Origin: Opitutaceae bacterium UBA3033
Lineage (GTDB): Bacteria; Verrucomicrobiota; Verrucomicrobiia; Opitutales; Opitutaceae
Direction: 5' to 3'
Assembly: GCA_002367815.1 (NCBI GenBank)
Contig: DFDG01000104.1
Coordinates: 1 to 12,478 of the forward strand
Length of the DNA stretch: 12,478 nucleotides
Part shown: one piece after another, positions 1-8,196 of the stretch
Numbering within the stretch: the stretch's first letter is position 1
Layout: each line of letters opens with the position of its first letter
The notes under the pieces: generated by a model
Told to the model about the DNA's origin: nothing
Database searches by the model: none
What the model saw: only the letters and a program-made list of their open reading frames with translations
Position numbers and translations under genes: made by a program

Positions 1-1833
1 ATAGAGTTCACTGTTGGCCGGTTGCAATCGTTCGGCTGCTCCTTCGATCACCATGGTGCCGCCGAGCAGGGCCGCATCGAAACGTGCCTTGAGTTGAGTG
101 CCCTGCGGCAGGCGCAGTAGCCCAAGTTGATCACCGTTGTCGATTTGCTCCACGCAGAACACGAGCGGTCCGCGTTGCAAGGCGACGCAACCCACATCGT
201 GCACCACATGGGGGTGAGCGCGGATGCGTTGCACCGTCATCGGAAAATCGAGTGTCACGACATCACCGGTCCGCCACTCGCGTTCGAGGTGCAAGTAGCC
301 GCTGCGATTGTGCGCGGCGATCTCCACCGACTCGCCATTGATCATTGCGGTCGGCGCCGTGCACCAGCCGGGTAAGCGCAGACGCAAAGTAAAAGTAGTC
401 GCGGTGGCTGGATTGACTTGGACACTTACTTTACCGTCCCAGGGGTAATCCGTCTGCATCGCCAGTTTGAGCTTTGCTCCAGCCACGGTGGTTTCAAGTG
501 AACAGTCGGTGTAGAGATGCACCGCCAATCCGTCGGGCATCACCGAATGGGTGTAATGACCGAGCGAGGCCAGCGTGCGGGCGATGTTGGGTGGGCAACA
601 GGCACAACCAAACCACGGCACCCGCTGCGTTTTGACGTAATGCTGATCGTAGCGACGCTTCGCCTCCGCCGGGCGCACCTCCAACGGGTTGACGTAGAAG
701 AATGTTTTTCCATCGAGCGCCATGCCCGCGAGCACGTTGTTGAAGAGGGTGCGCTCCATCGCGTCGGCAAACTCGCCCCGCAATTCGAGATCGAGCATGC
801 GCCGGGCAAAAAACACGAGCCCGATACCGGCACAACTTTCGGCGTAGGCCCGATCATTCGGCAAATCGTAACGGCCGGAAAATTGTTCGCCATTCCATTC
901 GGAGCCGAGCGCACCTGTCACGTAGGTGTGAAAATTGCTGAGGTTTTGCCAAAGCATGTGGCACGCCGAGCGCAACGAATCGTCCCCCATTTCCAGGGCA
1001 AGATCAGCCATCGCCGTGTAGAGATACATTGCCCGCACGGAATGGCCAATGGGCTCCAATTCTTCGCGGACCGGTTTGTTCGCCTGCAGGTAAGCCCAAC
1101 GGTTGTGATAAAAATAAACCGGCAGTTTTTTACTCACCCCTAGCCGTTTGCTTTCGTCTTCGTAGTAGTTGGGCTTGGCGCCGCGCTGATTGATGAAATA
1201 CGCCGCCAAGTGCACGTAACGTTTCACGCCGGTGACCCGGGCAAGTTTAATCAGTGCCAACTCCACTTCCTCGTGACCGGGATAACCCAAAATCTGCCCC
1301 TCGGCAGAGCCAAATACTTTCCCAATCATGTCTGCCAATTTGCACACCACATCGAGCAAGGTGCGTTTGCCTGTGGCTTCGAAATGCGCGACCCCCGCCT
1401 CGATGAAATGGCCGGCGATGTAGAGTTCGTGCCATTCGAAAAGATTCGTCCACTTTTTGTCCGGCGCCGTCAGCTGCACATAAGTGTCGAGGTAGCCATC
1501 CGGTTGCTGGGCCTTCGCGATGGTGGCGATGATGCCGTCCAGCTCGGCGTCCAACTTGGCGTCAGGATGGGTGGCGAGACTGAACGAAGCGGCTTCGAGC
1601 CATTTGGCCAGGTCGGAATCCTGAAACCACAGACCGTAGAATTCGCCCTGCTTTTCGCCGGCCGCGACCTGGAAGTTGTGCACGGTGCCGCTGCGCTCGG
1701 CTCCGGGCAACCGGTCGTTGAGCGCCTCCCATTGATAGGGAATCACGACGTCGCGAACCAGTTTCGCGCGATCAGCGAGGAAGCCGCGCTCGAAGCGGAT
1801 CTTGGGCAGAGCAATACAAGTGGGCGTGGTCAT
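1..1833 (-). CDS. GH127 beta-L-arabinofuranosidase, partial (C-terminus off the left edge)
   Basis: The product is predicted to release terminal beta-L-arabinofuranose from arabino-oligosaccharides by a Zn-dependent cysteine-nucleophile mechanism. The frame is open for 611 codons with no internal stop. Usual family length is about 640-660 residues, so only the C-terminal end is missing. The family layout is clear: a DSD..KWLEAA motif near residue 55-65, GE.F...YDLPND with Glu316 matching acid/base Glu322 of Bifidobacterium HypBA1, YAESCA with Glu332 and Cys334 matching Zn ligands Glu338 and Cys340, and CACCPPN with Cys412 (nucleophile) and Cys413 matching Cys417 and Cys418. There is no signal peptide (MTTPTCIALPK), so it is probably cytoplasmic. 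Its ATG overlaps the GH51 stop codon (ATGA), suggesting translational coupling. Family assignment is secure. The exact linkage cleaved is not visible, because GH127 also contains other specificities. Confidence 0.95.
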   Translation of the reverse strand, partial: MTTPTCIALPKIRFERGFLADRAKLVRDVVIPYQWEALNDRLPGAERSGTVHNFQVAAGEKQGEFYGLWFQDSDLAKWLEAASFSLATHPDAKLDAELDGIIATIAKAQQPDGYLDTYVQLTAPDKKWTNLFEWHELYIAGHFIEAGVAHFEATGKRTLLDVVCKLADMIGKVFGSAEGQILGYPGHEEVELALIKLARVTGVKRYVHLAAYFINQRGAKPNYYEDESKRLGVSKKLPVYFYHNRWAYLQANKPVREELEPIGHSVRAMYLYTAMADLALEMGDDSLRSACHMLWQNLSNFHTYVTGALGSEWNGEQFSGRYDLPNDRAYAESCAGIGLVFFARRMLDLELRGEFADAMERTLFNNVLAGMALDGKTFFYVNPLEVRPAEAKRRYDQHYVKTQRVPWFGCACCPPNIARTLASLGHYTHSVMPDGLAVHLYTDCSLETTVAGAKLKLAMQTDYPWDGKVSVQVNPATATTFTLRLRLPGWCTAPTAMINGESVEIAAHNRSGYLHLEREWRTGDVVTLDFPMTVQRIRAHPHVVHDVGCVALQRGPLVFCVEQIDNGDQLGLLRLPQGTQLKARFDAALLGGTMVIEGAAERLQPANSELY

Positions 1834-3335
1834 TTGAACTGAAGTGATACGACGGAGCCCGGCGGGATGACTGCAGTCACGTGGTCGCCATCCATGCTGG
1901 CACCCTCAAGGGTGCGGGTGGTCACGGTCCGGGGCTGATCGAAAGAATTACAAGCCGTCAACTCAGGCGAGCTGAGCACTTGAGCGGTAAGCTTACGGCC
2001 GGCAATCCCGGCCAGGGTAAGATCCATATCCACCTCGTTGGCCGGATCGGTATTGCAAAGTGTAACCGTCACCGACCCATCCGCGGCCAATGATGCTGTC
2101 GCGGAGACTTGCGGGAAACATTTGTTTTCGTGCGACAGTTGCGGTGTCTCAATTTTCACGGGCAGCCGACGTGCTTCGTGATGTGCGGCATAAAGCTTAA
2201 AGACATCCCAAGTCGGCGTGAGCACCATGCGGCCGCCGTCGGGTTCAGTCAGAGCGACCGACTGCAGCACATTGACGACTTGAGCGAGATTAGCGAAACG
2301 CACGCGTTCGCAGTTATCGATAAAGATATTGAGGTTGAGCGCGGCGAGCACGGCGTCACGCACGGTCTGCTGTTGATAAAGGAAACGCGGGTTGGTGCCT
2401 TTCTCCACTCCGTACCACGCGCCCCACTCATCCACGAGGAGCGCGACTTTCTTTTCCGGATCAGCGCGATCCATGATGGCTGAATGTTTCCGCACCAACT
2501 CATCCATCCGCCATCCCAGTGCCATCACTTCGTTCCAACCGTTATGATCAAAAGGCGTGGCCTGGGCTTTATTGGCCCATCCGCCGGGCAAAGTGTAATA
2601 GTGCAGGGAAAGACCATTCATGGGATCAAACCCATAGAGCGGCTGGGCGCATTCACGCATCATCACTTCGGTCCAATGATAATCATCTTCATTCGGGCCA
2701 CAGGCCATCCGCAGTGACTTTGCATTCGGGTAATCCTGCACGTAGGTCGCATAACGTCGGTATTCGTCGGCGTAGTATTCCGGACGCATATGTCCACCGC
2801 AGCCCCAGTTCTCGTTACCCACGCCCCACAAGGTGACATGCCAAGGTTCCTTGCGGCCATTCGTTGCGCGTTCATCGGCCAAGGTGCCGGCTGGCGCATT
2901 CACATACTCTACCCACTCTCGCATCTCACGGGGAGAACCGCTGCCAAGATTGAGCGCGAGGTAAGGCGCACAACCCAGTTGCTCGCACAGATCAAGAAAC
3001 TCATGCGTGCCCACCGCGTTGTCATCGATCACGCTGCCCCAATGCGCATTCACGCGGCGCGGTCTTTGTGAACGCGGCCCGATGCCGTCGCGCCAAAAAT
3101 AATCATCGGCGTAACAACCACCCGGCCAACGCAGATTGGGAATCTTGATCTCCCGCAAGGCCGCGACCAAGTCGCTGCGCCAACCACGTACATTAGGCAC
3201 TTTGGCATCTTCGCCCACCCAAAGACCGTCGTAAATACAACGACCGAGATGCTCGGCAAAATGACCAAACAAGTGTCGGCTGATGACCGGACCCGGTTGG
3301 TTGGCTGCGATGTGAAGCTTAGCTCGATTGGTCAT
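1830..3335 (-). CDS. abfA: GH51 intracellular alpha-L-arabinofuranosidase
   Basis: The product is a retaining exo-enzyme that removes alpha-L-arabinofuranosyl residues from arabinan, arabinoxylan or arabinogalactan oligosaccharides. Its 501 residues match the family's usual length, with an N-terminal TIM barrel and a C-terminal beta-sandwich from roughly residue 385. Visible active-site residues, with near-identical numbering to Geobacillus AbfA, are Glu28 in FAEHLG, Arg69 in NLRWPGG, Asn174-Glu175 in GNENW (acid/base), the His245/Tyr246 region in LHYYT, Glu303 in VDEWGAWY (nucleophile) and Gln352. No signal peptide is present, so it acts in the cytoplasm on imported oligosaccharides. It starts 7 bp after the upstream gene's stop and overlaps the GH127 start by 4 bp. 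The symbol follows common usage for GH51. The linkage preference (1,2, 1,3 or 1,5) cannot be read from sequence. Confidence 0.95.
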   Translation of the reverse strand: MTNRAKLHIAANQPGPVISRHLFGHFAEHLGRCIYDGLWVGEDAKVPNVRGWRSDLVAALREIKIPNLRWPGGCYADDYFWRDGIGPRSQRPRRVNAHWGSVIDDNAVGTHEFLDLCEQLGCAPYLALNLGSGSPREMREWVEYVNAPAGTLADERATNGRKEPWHVTLWGVGNENWGCGGHMRPEYYADEYRRYATYVQDYPNAKSLRMACGPNEDDYHWTEVMMRECAQPLYGFDPMNGLSLHYYTLPGGWANKAQATPFDHNGWNEVMALGWRMDELVRKHSAIMDRADPEKKVALLVDEWGAWYGVEKGTNPRFLYQQQTVRDAVLAALNLNIFIDNCERVRFANLAQVVNVLQSVALTEPDGGRMVLTPTWDVFKLYAAHHEARRLPVKIETPQLSHENKCFPQVSATASLAADGSVTVTLCNTDPANEVDMDLTLAGIAGRKLTAQVLSSPELTACNSFDQPRTVTTRTLEGASMDGDHVTAVIPPGSVVSLQFK

Positions 3336-3342
3336 AAATTAC

Positions 3343-5238
3343 TCAGGGTCTGGTAACGGTATCGGCAATGGTCAGCGTGTTGAAATCGAGCACCCGTTGG
3401 AGCCGTCCATGCGTAATCGTTAGTTTTCGCCCACCGATCTCAGCATTGAGATGCGGTCCTTCGAACAGCTTCCACTGCGAGTAGTCCGCAGGTTCGCCAT
3501 CCGCCCCGGGCGCTTGGCCGTAGGTGAAGATAATTTTTTTGCCGCGCAACGTGGTTAACTTGACCGTGGGCACTGGCTCGAGCGCAAACTCCAGCGGCAA
3601 GGCGACAATCGCGACTTTGAAGGCATCGAAGCTCTCGAATTCGGACGCACTCGCAGCCTGCACGATGGTGCCGTTCTTCAGGTGCGGGCTGGTGAGGAGC
3701 TGTCCGCCAACGGGCAATTTCTCCTTCGCCCAGCCGCCGTTGTAGTGGAGATAGGGAATCCAATGATAACCGGCCAGTGGTCGGTAGGCGAGATAGGCGC
3801 GGCCACCTTGGGCAAAGATCCAGCCGGACTTGTCCTCGGTGACATTGACGAGGTCCTTGGAGAAGAAGCCATTGATGTGGGGGAAGCGCGTGCCCGGTGG
3901 AATGTCGTAGAGGGCGATCACCGTATCGAGGTTCTGGTAGACTTGCTCGTAGGGCGAGCTGCCGACGATCTTATCGGGCGAGTCGTAGGAGGGTTTGCCC
4001 TCGTGGGTCACGCCCTTGATCCACGGCTCGGGATACGCGGTGAAATACATTTGCATGGCCACGCTCGAAGAGAGGGGATGCATCGAGAACATCGTGCTAT
4101 GCTTACCACGCGGATCGGGCTCATCCCAAGTGAGGTCCCAGGCGTGAGCCTGAATCGGGTCGAGCTGGCCGCCTTGCGTGGAACCCACGGCATAATCCCG
4201 CCGCAGATAGTTGGTTTTATAAACCGGGGGCGACAGCTCCTCACTGTAGCGCCAGCGCCGACGGATGCGCGCTCGGTCCCGTTGCAAGTAATCCTCCTGA
4301 CGATCCGTCGCGAGGCGATAGATCACCTCGGGCACCTGATAATTTTTAGCCACCGTAGCGAAGTAGATGCCCCAACCGCCGTAGCCGGAAGTGGGCGGTA
4401 TGTTGCCGAAAAGGATCCAGCTAAAATAGGAGGCGAGCGCATTAGAACGCTCGACCACGGAACCTTCGTCGGTGCGGGAGTTGGGGCCGCGCAGCACACC
4501 GTTGAGGGTGTTGTTGGCCAGTTCGGCAAAGAGCCAGTCCAGCATCATTTGGCCCCGTTGATTCATCTCCGGATCATTGGACCATGAAGCTAGAAAAAGC
4601 ATCGGGATGGCATACTCGCCAATGTAGTGCGACGGATTGAATTCTCCCTGCCCGACCGTCGTCGTCGTATTCATCCAATCAATGAGAAAGGCGCGGGATT
4701 CAGCGAGATTCTCCTCAGAGGTCCGGCCATTATACCAACTATCCGCAGGCTCGTTGGGATACAGTTCGGAGATGAGATAAAGTGAAGCGTAATACATCAC
4801 CCAATGATTCTCGGTGTCCCCGCGGATCTGACGCGTCGTGCGCCAGGTATCGCGAATCGCCGCCTTGGCTTTCGGGGAGAGCAGATCGCGGCCGAGGTAG
4901 GCCACGCAGACATTGGGAAACATCCAGAAAGGTCCGGAACCGGGGTCTTGCATGATCGCGATCACGCGCTGTGAGCACTGCTCCACGTCCACCCCCAACA
5001 CAAGTTTGGTGGCAATCGTAGCCATGTCCAATTTGGCGGGATCGTTGGTGGTGGCTCGGTTTTCACCCGCGCGCCAAGCGATCACTTCGTCGATGCGGGC
5101 CTCATAGGCTGTCCGTCTGAGACTGGCATCCTGCACCACGACCCGAGAGGGGGGAGAAGCTTCGAAGGCCGGTTGTGCCAGGGTGGTTCCGGTTGAGACA
5201 AGCGTGAGCATTACCGTGAAAAAATTTGAGAACTTCAT
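3343..5238 (-). CDS. Secreted putative alpha/alpha-toroid polysaccharide lyase-like protein, paralogue C
   Basis: I do not recognise a named family. The 631-residue protein has a signal peptide (basic MKFSN start, hydrophobic core, probable cleavage after TTLA before QPAF). Residues ~35-330 look all-helical, as in an alpha/alpha toroid. From ~345 onward the composition is that of beta-strands (SGWIFAQGG, AYLAYRPL, GTIVQAASASEF), as in the heparinase II/III fold. Residues invariant in all three paralogues are Asn144-His145-Trp146 in the ENHW motif, Asn201, His204 and Tyr205 in NPSHYIGEY, Asp348-Tyr349 in DYAVGS, and His365 in QAHAW. The His145-Tyr205-His365 spacing resembles that of Tyr/His beta-eliminating lyases, so lyase activity is inferred. 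C is visibly more diverged than A and B, and lacks about five residues of a loop near 500-508. It starts 18 bp after propeller 2. A toroid-fold glycosidase is an alternative. Confidence 0.9.
   Translation of the reverse strand: MKFSNFFTVMLTLVSTGTTLAQPAFEASPPSRVVVQDASLRRTAYEARIDEVIAWRAGENRATTNDPAKLDMATIATKLVLGVDVEQCSQRVIAIMQDPGSGPFWMFPNVCVAYLGRDLLSPKAKAAIRDTWRTTRQIRGDTENHWVMYYASLYLISELYPNEPADSWYNGRTSEENLAESRAFLIDWMNTTTTVGQGEFNPSHYIGEYAIPMLFLASWSNDPEMNQRGQMMLDWLFAELANNTLNGVLRGPNSRTDEGSVVERSNALASYFSWILFGNIPPTSGYGGWGIYFATVAKNYQVPEVIYRLATDRQEDYLQRDRARIRRRWRYSEELSPPVYKTNYLRRDYAVGSTQGGQLDPIQAHAWDLTWDEPDPRGKHSTMFSMHPLSSSVAMQMYFTAYPEPWIKGVTHEGKPSYDSPDKIVGSSPYEQVYQNLDTVIALYDIPPGTRFPHINGFFSKDLVNVTEDKSGWIFAQGGRAYLAYRPLAGYHWIPYLHYNGGWAKEKLPVGGQLLTSPHLKNGTIVQAASASEFESFDAFKVAIVALPLEFALEPVPTVKLTTLRGKKIIFTYGQAPGADGEPADYSQWKLFEGPHLNAEIGGRKLTITHGRLQRVLDFNTLTIADTVTRP
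3636..3678. repeat. 43-bp exact repeat, copy in paralogue C
   Basis: These 43 bases are identical to 6564-6606 in paralogue B and encode most of the conserved segment KNGTIVQAASASEF. The corresponding stretch of paralogue A (around 8484-8526) encodes the same residues but differs at several synonymous sites. The repeat sits inside coding sequence and is not a mobile element. It may be a gene-conversion tract. Confidence 0.85.
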
Positions 5239-5256
5239 GTTTGGCGGGGGTAGGTT

Positions 5257-6270
5257 TTACCGAACTGCTTTGGGCAAGGTAATGAAGTAATTCACCAGGG
5301 AACCCTCCAGTTTGTCGGGCTGCCAAGTTCGGCCAAAATCATCCGAATAGAAAAGCGTCTCCTTAAAGACACTGGCATAAAGCCGACCGCTCGGGTCCAC
5401 CCCCACCCGCCAGACCCGATGCAGGCCGGGCAAACCGGCGTTGCGATCCTGCCAGGTTTTTCCGCTATCTTCCGACGTCAACACGCCCAGGCCCCAGCTG
5501 GCGATTGCGCTGCGCTGCGGGTTCGTCCCATCAAAAGTTACGTTGTAGAGGGCGTGGGTCGCGGGCACCCCCGCAATTTGACTCCAAGTAAGACCGCCAT
5601 CATGCGATGACCAAGCGCCGGCACTCTGGGTGACGGCCAGCCAGTGAGCGGGGTCGTGAGGGGACTGCTGGATGTCGTCGACCATTTCCTTGGTCGGCAG
5701 CACGCAGCGCCAGGACTCGGCCCCGTTTTCCGTTAAATAGATGCCGACCTCGCAACCGGCAAAGACGCGACCGGCGTGGTTGCGATCAATCGCCACCATC
5801 TGCGTGTATTTGCCGCGGTCGGGCAGGCCTTTTTCGCGCCGAACCAGAGTTTGCGCCCGATTGGTGGAGACGGCGATGCCGTCGGGCAGCGAGAGGTAGA
5901 CGTGATCGGGTGCATTCGGATCGACGGCCACATGGCGGGCTTCCGTCATGTCCCAATCGTTGCAGATCCGCCAATGGGCCCCGCCATCTAGCGTTCGCCA
6001 GAGGCCGTTGTTGGCCGAAGTGTAGACGACATTGCGATCGCGGGGATCAAACGCCACGGCCGTGATACCATTGTCATTATAACCCATGTGCGTCCAAGAG
6101 CCGTCATCGTTCAGCTGGAAGACGCCGTTGCCGGCCCCGATCTTGGAGCCGACGATATAGTCTTGGGTGACGTTGGCGCAGATGAAAAAATCATCAGTGG
6201 GCGCCGCGGGGGTGAGGGTCGGGATTGCCATGAGCGCGATCAGGCCGAAGGGGATTTTAGGGAGGGTCAT
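5257..6270 (-). CDS. Secreted Asp-box (BNR/sortilin-like) beta-propeller protein 2
   Basis: This 337-residue protein has an N-terminal signal peptide (hydrophobic to about residue 23, ending TPAAP). The rest is a single propeller domain. Clear Asp-box motifs (S/T-x-D-x-G-x-x-W) lie at 93-100 (TLDGGAHW), 180-187 (TENGAESW), 222-229 (SHDGGLTW), 266-273 (SEDSGKTW) and 309-316 (SDDFGRTW), with a degenerate one at 135-142 (STNRAQTL). This suggests six or seven blades. Repeated AVAFDPRD, VAVDPNAPD and VGVDPSGR segments are typical of such blades. No FRIP motif is seen, so a sialidase is unlikely, and the protein is half the length of GH74 enzymes. Role is unknown: carbohydrate binding, scaffolding or a new enzyme are all possible. 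It is a close paralogue of propeller 1 and sits directly upstream of paralogue C. It starts 3 bp after the paralogue B stop. Confidence 0.9.
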   Translation of the reverse strand: MTLPKIPFGLIALMAIPTLTPAAPTDDFFICANVTQDYIVGSKIGAGNGVFQLNDDGSWTHMGYNDNGITAVAFDPRDRNVVYTSANNGLWRTLDGGAHWRICNDWDMTEARHVAVDPNAPDHVYLSLPDGIAVSTNRAQTLVRREKGLPDRGKYTQMVAIDRNHAGRVFAGCEVGIYLTENGAESWRCVLPTKEMVDDIQQSPHDPAHWLAVTQSAGAWSSHDGGLTWSQIAGVPATHALYNVTFDGTNPQRSAIASWGLGVLTSEDSGKTWQDRNAGLPGLHRVWRVGVDPSGRLYASVFKETLFYSDDFGRTWQPDKLEGSLVNYFITLPKAVR

Positions 6271-6273
6271 GAT

Positions 6274-8196
6274 TTAGCGGGTCACCGTGTTGGCGATGGT
6301 CAACGTGTTGAAGTCGAGGACACGCTGCAGCCGGCCATGGGTGATGGTCATTTTGCGCGAGCCGATTTCGGCATTGAGATGCGTGCCGCCAAACAGTTTC
6401 CACTTGGTGTAGTCGAAGGGTTGTCCATCCACAATCGGCGCTGCGCCGTAAGTCACGGTTACTTTTTTCCCGCGCAGCGTGGTCATTGTAACAGTCGGCA
6501 AAGGTTCGAGTTTGAATACCAACGGCAAGGCGGCGATTGCAGATTTGAAGGCGGCGAAACTAACGAATTCGGACGCACTCGCAGCCTGCACGATGGTGCC
6601 GTTCTTTACGTGAGGGCTGGTCAGCACTTTGCTGCCGGTGGGATCGCGGGCCCATTTATAGCCATCGGTTGATGGCAGCTGTCGATAACTAAGATGCGGA
6701 ATCCATTCGTAGGCCGCAAGCGGACGATACGCGAGGTAGGTGTTGCCGCCTTGGGCGAAAATCCAGCCCGACTTGTCCTCGGTCAGATTTTTGAGGTCTT
6801 TCGAAAAGAAACCGTTCACCTGGGGAAAATCCTCACCGGGCTTGATGTCATAAAGGGCGATCACCGTATCGAGATCCTGGAAAACCTGCTCGTAAGGCGA
6901 ACAACCCACCAGCTTGTCAGGTTGGTTGTAGGAAGGCTTTCCCTCTGCCGACACCCCGATCGGCATCGGCTCGGGGTAGCTGGCAAAAAACATCTGCATG
7001 ACGCGGCCCGATGAATGGGGATGCAACGAGAACATCGTGGGATGTTTGCCTCGGGGATCGTTTTCTCGCCAGGTCACATCCCACACGTGGGATTGGATGG
7101 GATCACTCAGGCGGCCTTGATGGGAACCAACCGCGTAGTCCTTCCGTAAATATTGGGTCTTATAGATCGGCGGCACCTGCTCATCGCTGTAGCGCCAGAA
7201 ACGGCGGGTGCGGGCCCGGTCGCGCTGCAAAATATCCTCCCGACGATCAATCGCGATGCGGTAGATCACCTCTGGCACCTCATAGTTGGGAGCCAAGGCC
7301 GCGAAGTAATTTCCCCAGCCACCGTATCCCGCCGGCGGCGGCGTGGCGTCAAACAACAACCAGGAAAAGAACGACACCAACGCATTCCAACGTTCAATCA
7401 CATCGGTGTCGCCGATGCGGGAATTGGGGCCACGCAACACACCTTCGAGCGTGTTGTTGGCCAGTTCGGCAAACAACCAGTCGAGCATCATGTGCCCGCG
7501 TTGGCGCATCTCAGGATCCTTGGCGTAGGTGGCGAGCATGATCATCGGAATCGCATATTCCCCGATGTAGTGCGTGGGGTTGTATTCGCCCTGTCCGATG
7601 GTCGTGGTGAGGTTCATCCAATCCAGCAACCAACTCCCCGCTTCCTTCAAGTTTTCCTCCGAACTGTTGCCCGTATACCAAGTCTCGCCCGGTTCATTCG
7701 GATAGAGTTCCGACATCAAATAGAGCGAGGCATGATACATCACCCAATGATTCTCGGTGTCTCCCCGCAATTGCCGCTCGGTGCGCCAAGCCTCGCGAAT
7801 GGAGGCGCGGGCTTCCGGTGAAAGTTTATCCTGCCCAGCCAAAGCTACCATCGCGGAGGGGAACATCCAGAAAGGACCCGTGCTTACCTCCGCCGGTCCC
7901 ATCATCTCAATTACCCGTTGATTGCATTCTTCGATGCTTTTGCCGTGAATCAGGAGCATTGTAATCGCCGCCATATCGAGTTTGGCCGGAGGATCACCGA
8001 TGCCGATTTGCGTCATCCTCCAGTCATAAACTTCTTTAACCCGCGCCAAATAGGCTGCTCTTCGTTCGGCGTTGTTCTCGATCACTTTCCGGGAAGGGAC
8101 CGGCCCTTCAAAGGAAGGTTGAGCCTGGGTGGTTGCCGTAATCGCGGTTGAGGCAATGATCGCGCATAGGATCAGGGTGGACTTGAGCTTGTTCAT
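6274..8196 (-). CDS. Secreted putative alpha/alpha-toroid polysaccharide lyase-like protein, paralogue B
   Basis: The protein has 640 residues. The signal peptide has a basic start (MNKLK), a hydrophobic core to about residue 20 and probable cleavage after ATTQA before QPSFEG. The helical N-terminal part and beta-rich C-terminal part match paralogues A and C. Candidate catalytic residues are Asn149-His150-Trp151 (ENHW), Asn206, His209 and Tyr210 (NPTHYIGEY), Asp353-Tyr354 (DYAVGS) and His370 (QSHVW). B is much closer to A than to C through the toroid half, for example over residues 145-260 where differences are sparse, so A and B look like a tandem duplication. Its ATG overlaps the A stop codon as ATGA, which argues for co-translation. 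One 43-bp stretch is nevertheless identical to C and not to A. Function is inferred from motif spacing only. Confidence 0.9.
   Translation of the reverse strand: MNKLKSTLILCAIIASTAITATTQAQPSFEGPVPSRKVIENNAERRAAYLARVKEVYDWRMTQIGIGDPPAKLDMAAITMLLIHGKSIEECNQRVIEMMGPAEVSTGPFWMFPSAMVALAGQDKLSPEARASIREAWRTERQLRGDTENHWVMYHASLYLMSELYPNEPGETWYTGNSSEENLKEAGSWLLDWMNLTTTIGQGEYNPTHYIGEYAIPMIMLATYAKDPEMRQRGHMMLDWLFAELANNTLEGVLRGPNSRIGDTDVIERWNALVSFFSWLLFDATPPPAGYGGWGNYFAALAPNYEVPEVIYRIAIDRREDILQRDRARTRRFWRYSDEQVPPIYKTQYLRKDYAVGSHQGRLSDPIQSHVWDVTWRENDPRGKHPTMFSLHPHSSGRVMQMFFASYPEPMPIGVSAEGKPSYNQPDKLVGCSPYEQVFQDLDTVIALYDIKPGEDFPQVNGFFSKDLKNLTEDKSGWIFAQGGNTYLAYRPLAAYEWIPHLSYRQLPSTDGYKWARDPTGSKVLTSPHVKNGTIVQAASASEFVSFAAFKSAIAALPLVFKLEPLPTVTMTTLRGKKVTVTYGAAPIVDGQPFDYTKWKLFGGTHLNAEIGSRKMTITHGRLQRVLDFNTLTIANTVTR
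6564..6606. repeat. 43-bp exact repeat, copy in paralogue B
   Basis: This is the partner of 3636-3678 in paralogue C, identical over 43 bases, with mismatches immediately outside on both sides. B otherwise resembles A more than C, so exact identity with C here is unexpected from the overall relationship. Confidence 0.85.

Noticed and set aside
1..1833. GH127 as a pseudogene, because no complete frame ends within the window
   Set aside because: I read every codon from 1833 to 1 and found no stop or frameshift; the gene simply runs past the left edge.
517..1842. Plus-strand open frames opposite GH127 (517-1143 and 1210-1842)
   Set aside because: GH127 is continuous on the minus strand here with all its catalytic motifs; the antisense products match nothing recognisable.
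3682..4587. Long open frame on the plus strand opposite paralogue C (similar ones at 7153-7821 and 8934-9644 opposite B and A)
   Set aside because: These lie antisense to well-supported secreted proteins and encode low-complexity Arg/His/Gly-rich products. Their recurrence reflects conserved codons in the three paralogues, not conserved antisense genes.
3343..5238. Paralogues A-C as GH88/GH105 unsaturated-uronyl hydrolases or DUF2264/GH154-type proteins
   Set aside because: Those are also helical-barrel families, but I saw none of their characteristic motifs, and the extra beta-rich C-terminal domain fits toroid lyases better.
5257..6270. Asp-box propeller as a sialidase or a GH74 xyloglucanase
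   Set aside because: No FRIP motif or Arg triad of sialidases is visible, and the protein is a single ~310-residue propeller, about half a GH74 enzyme.
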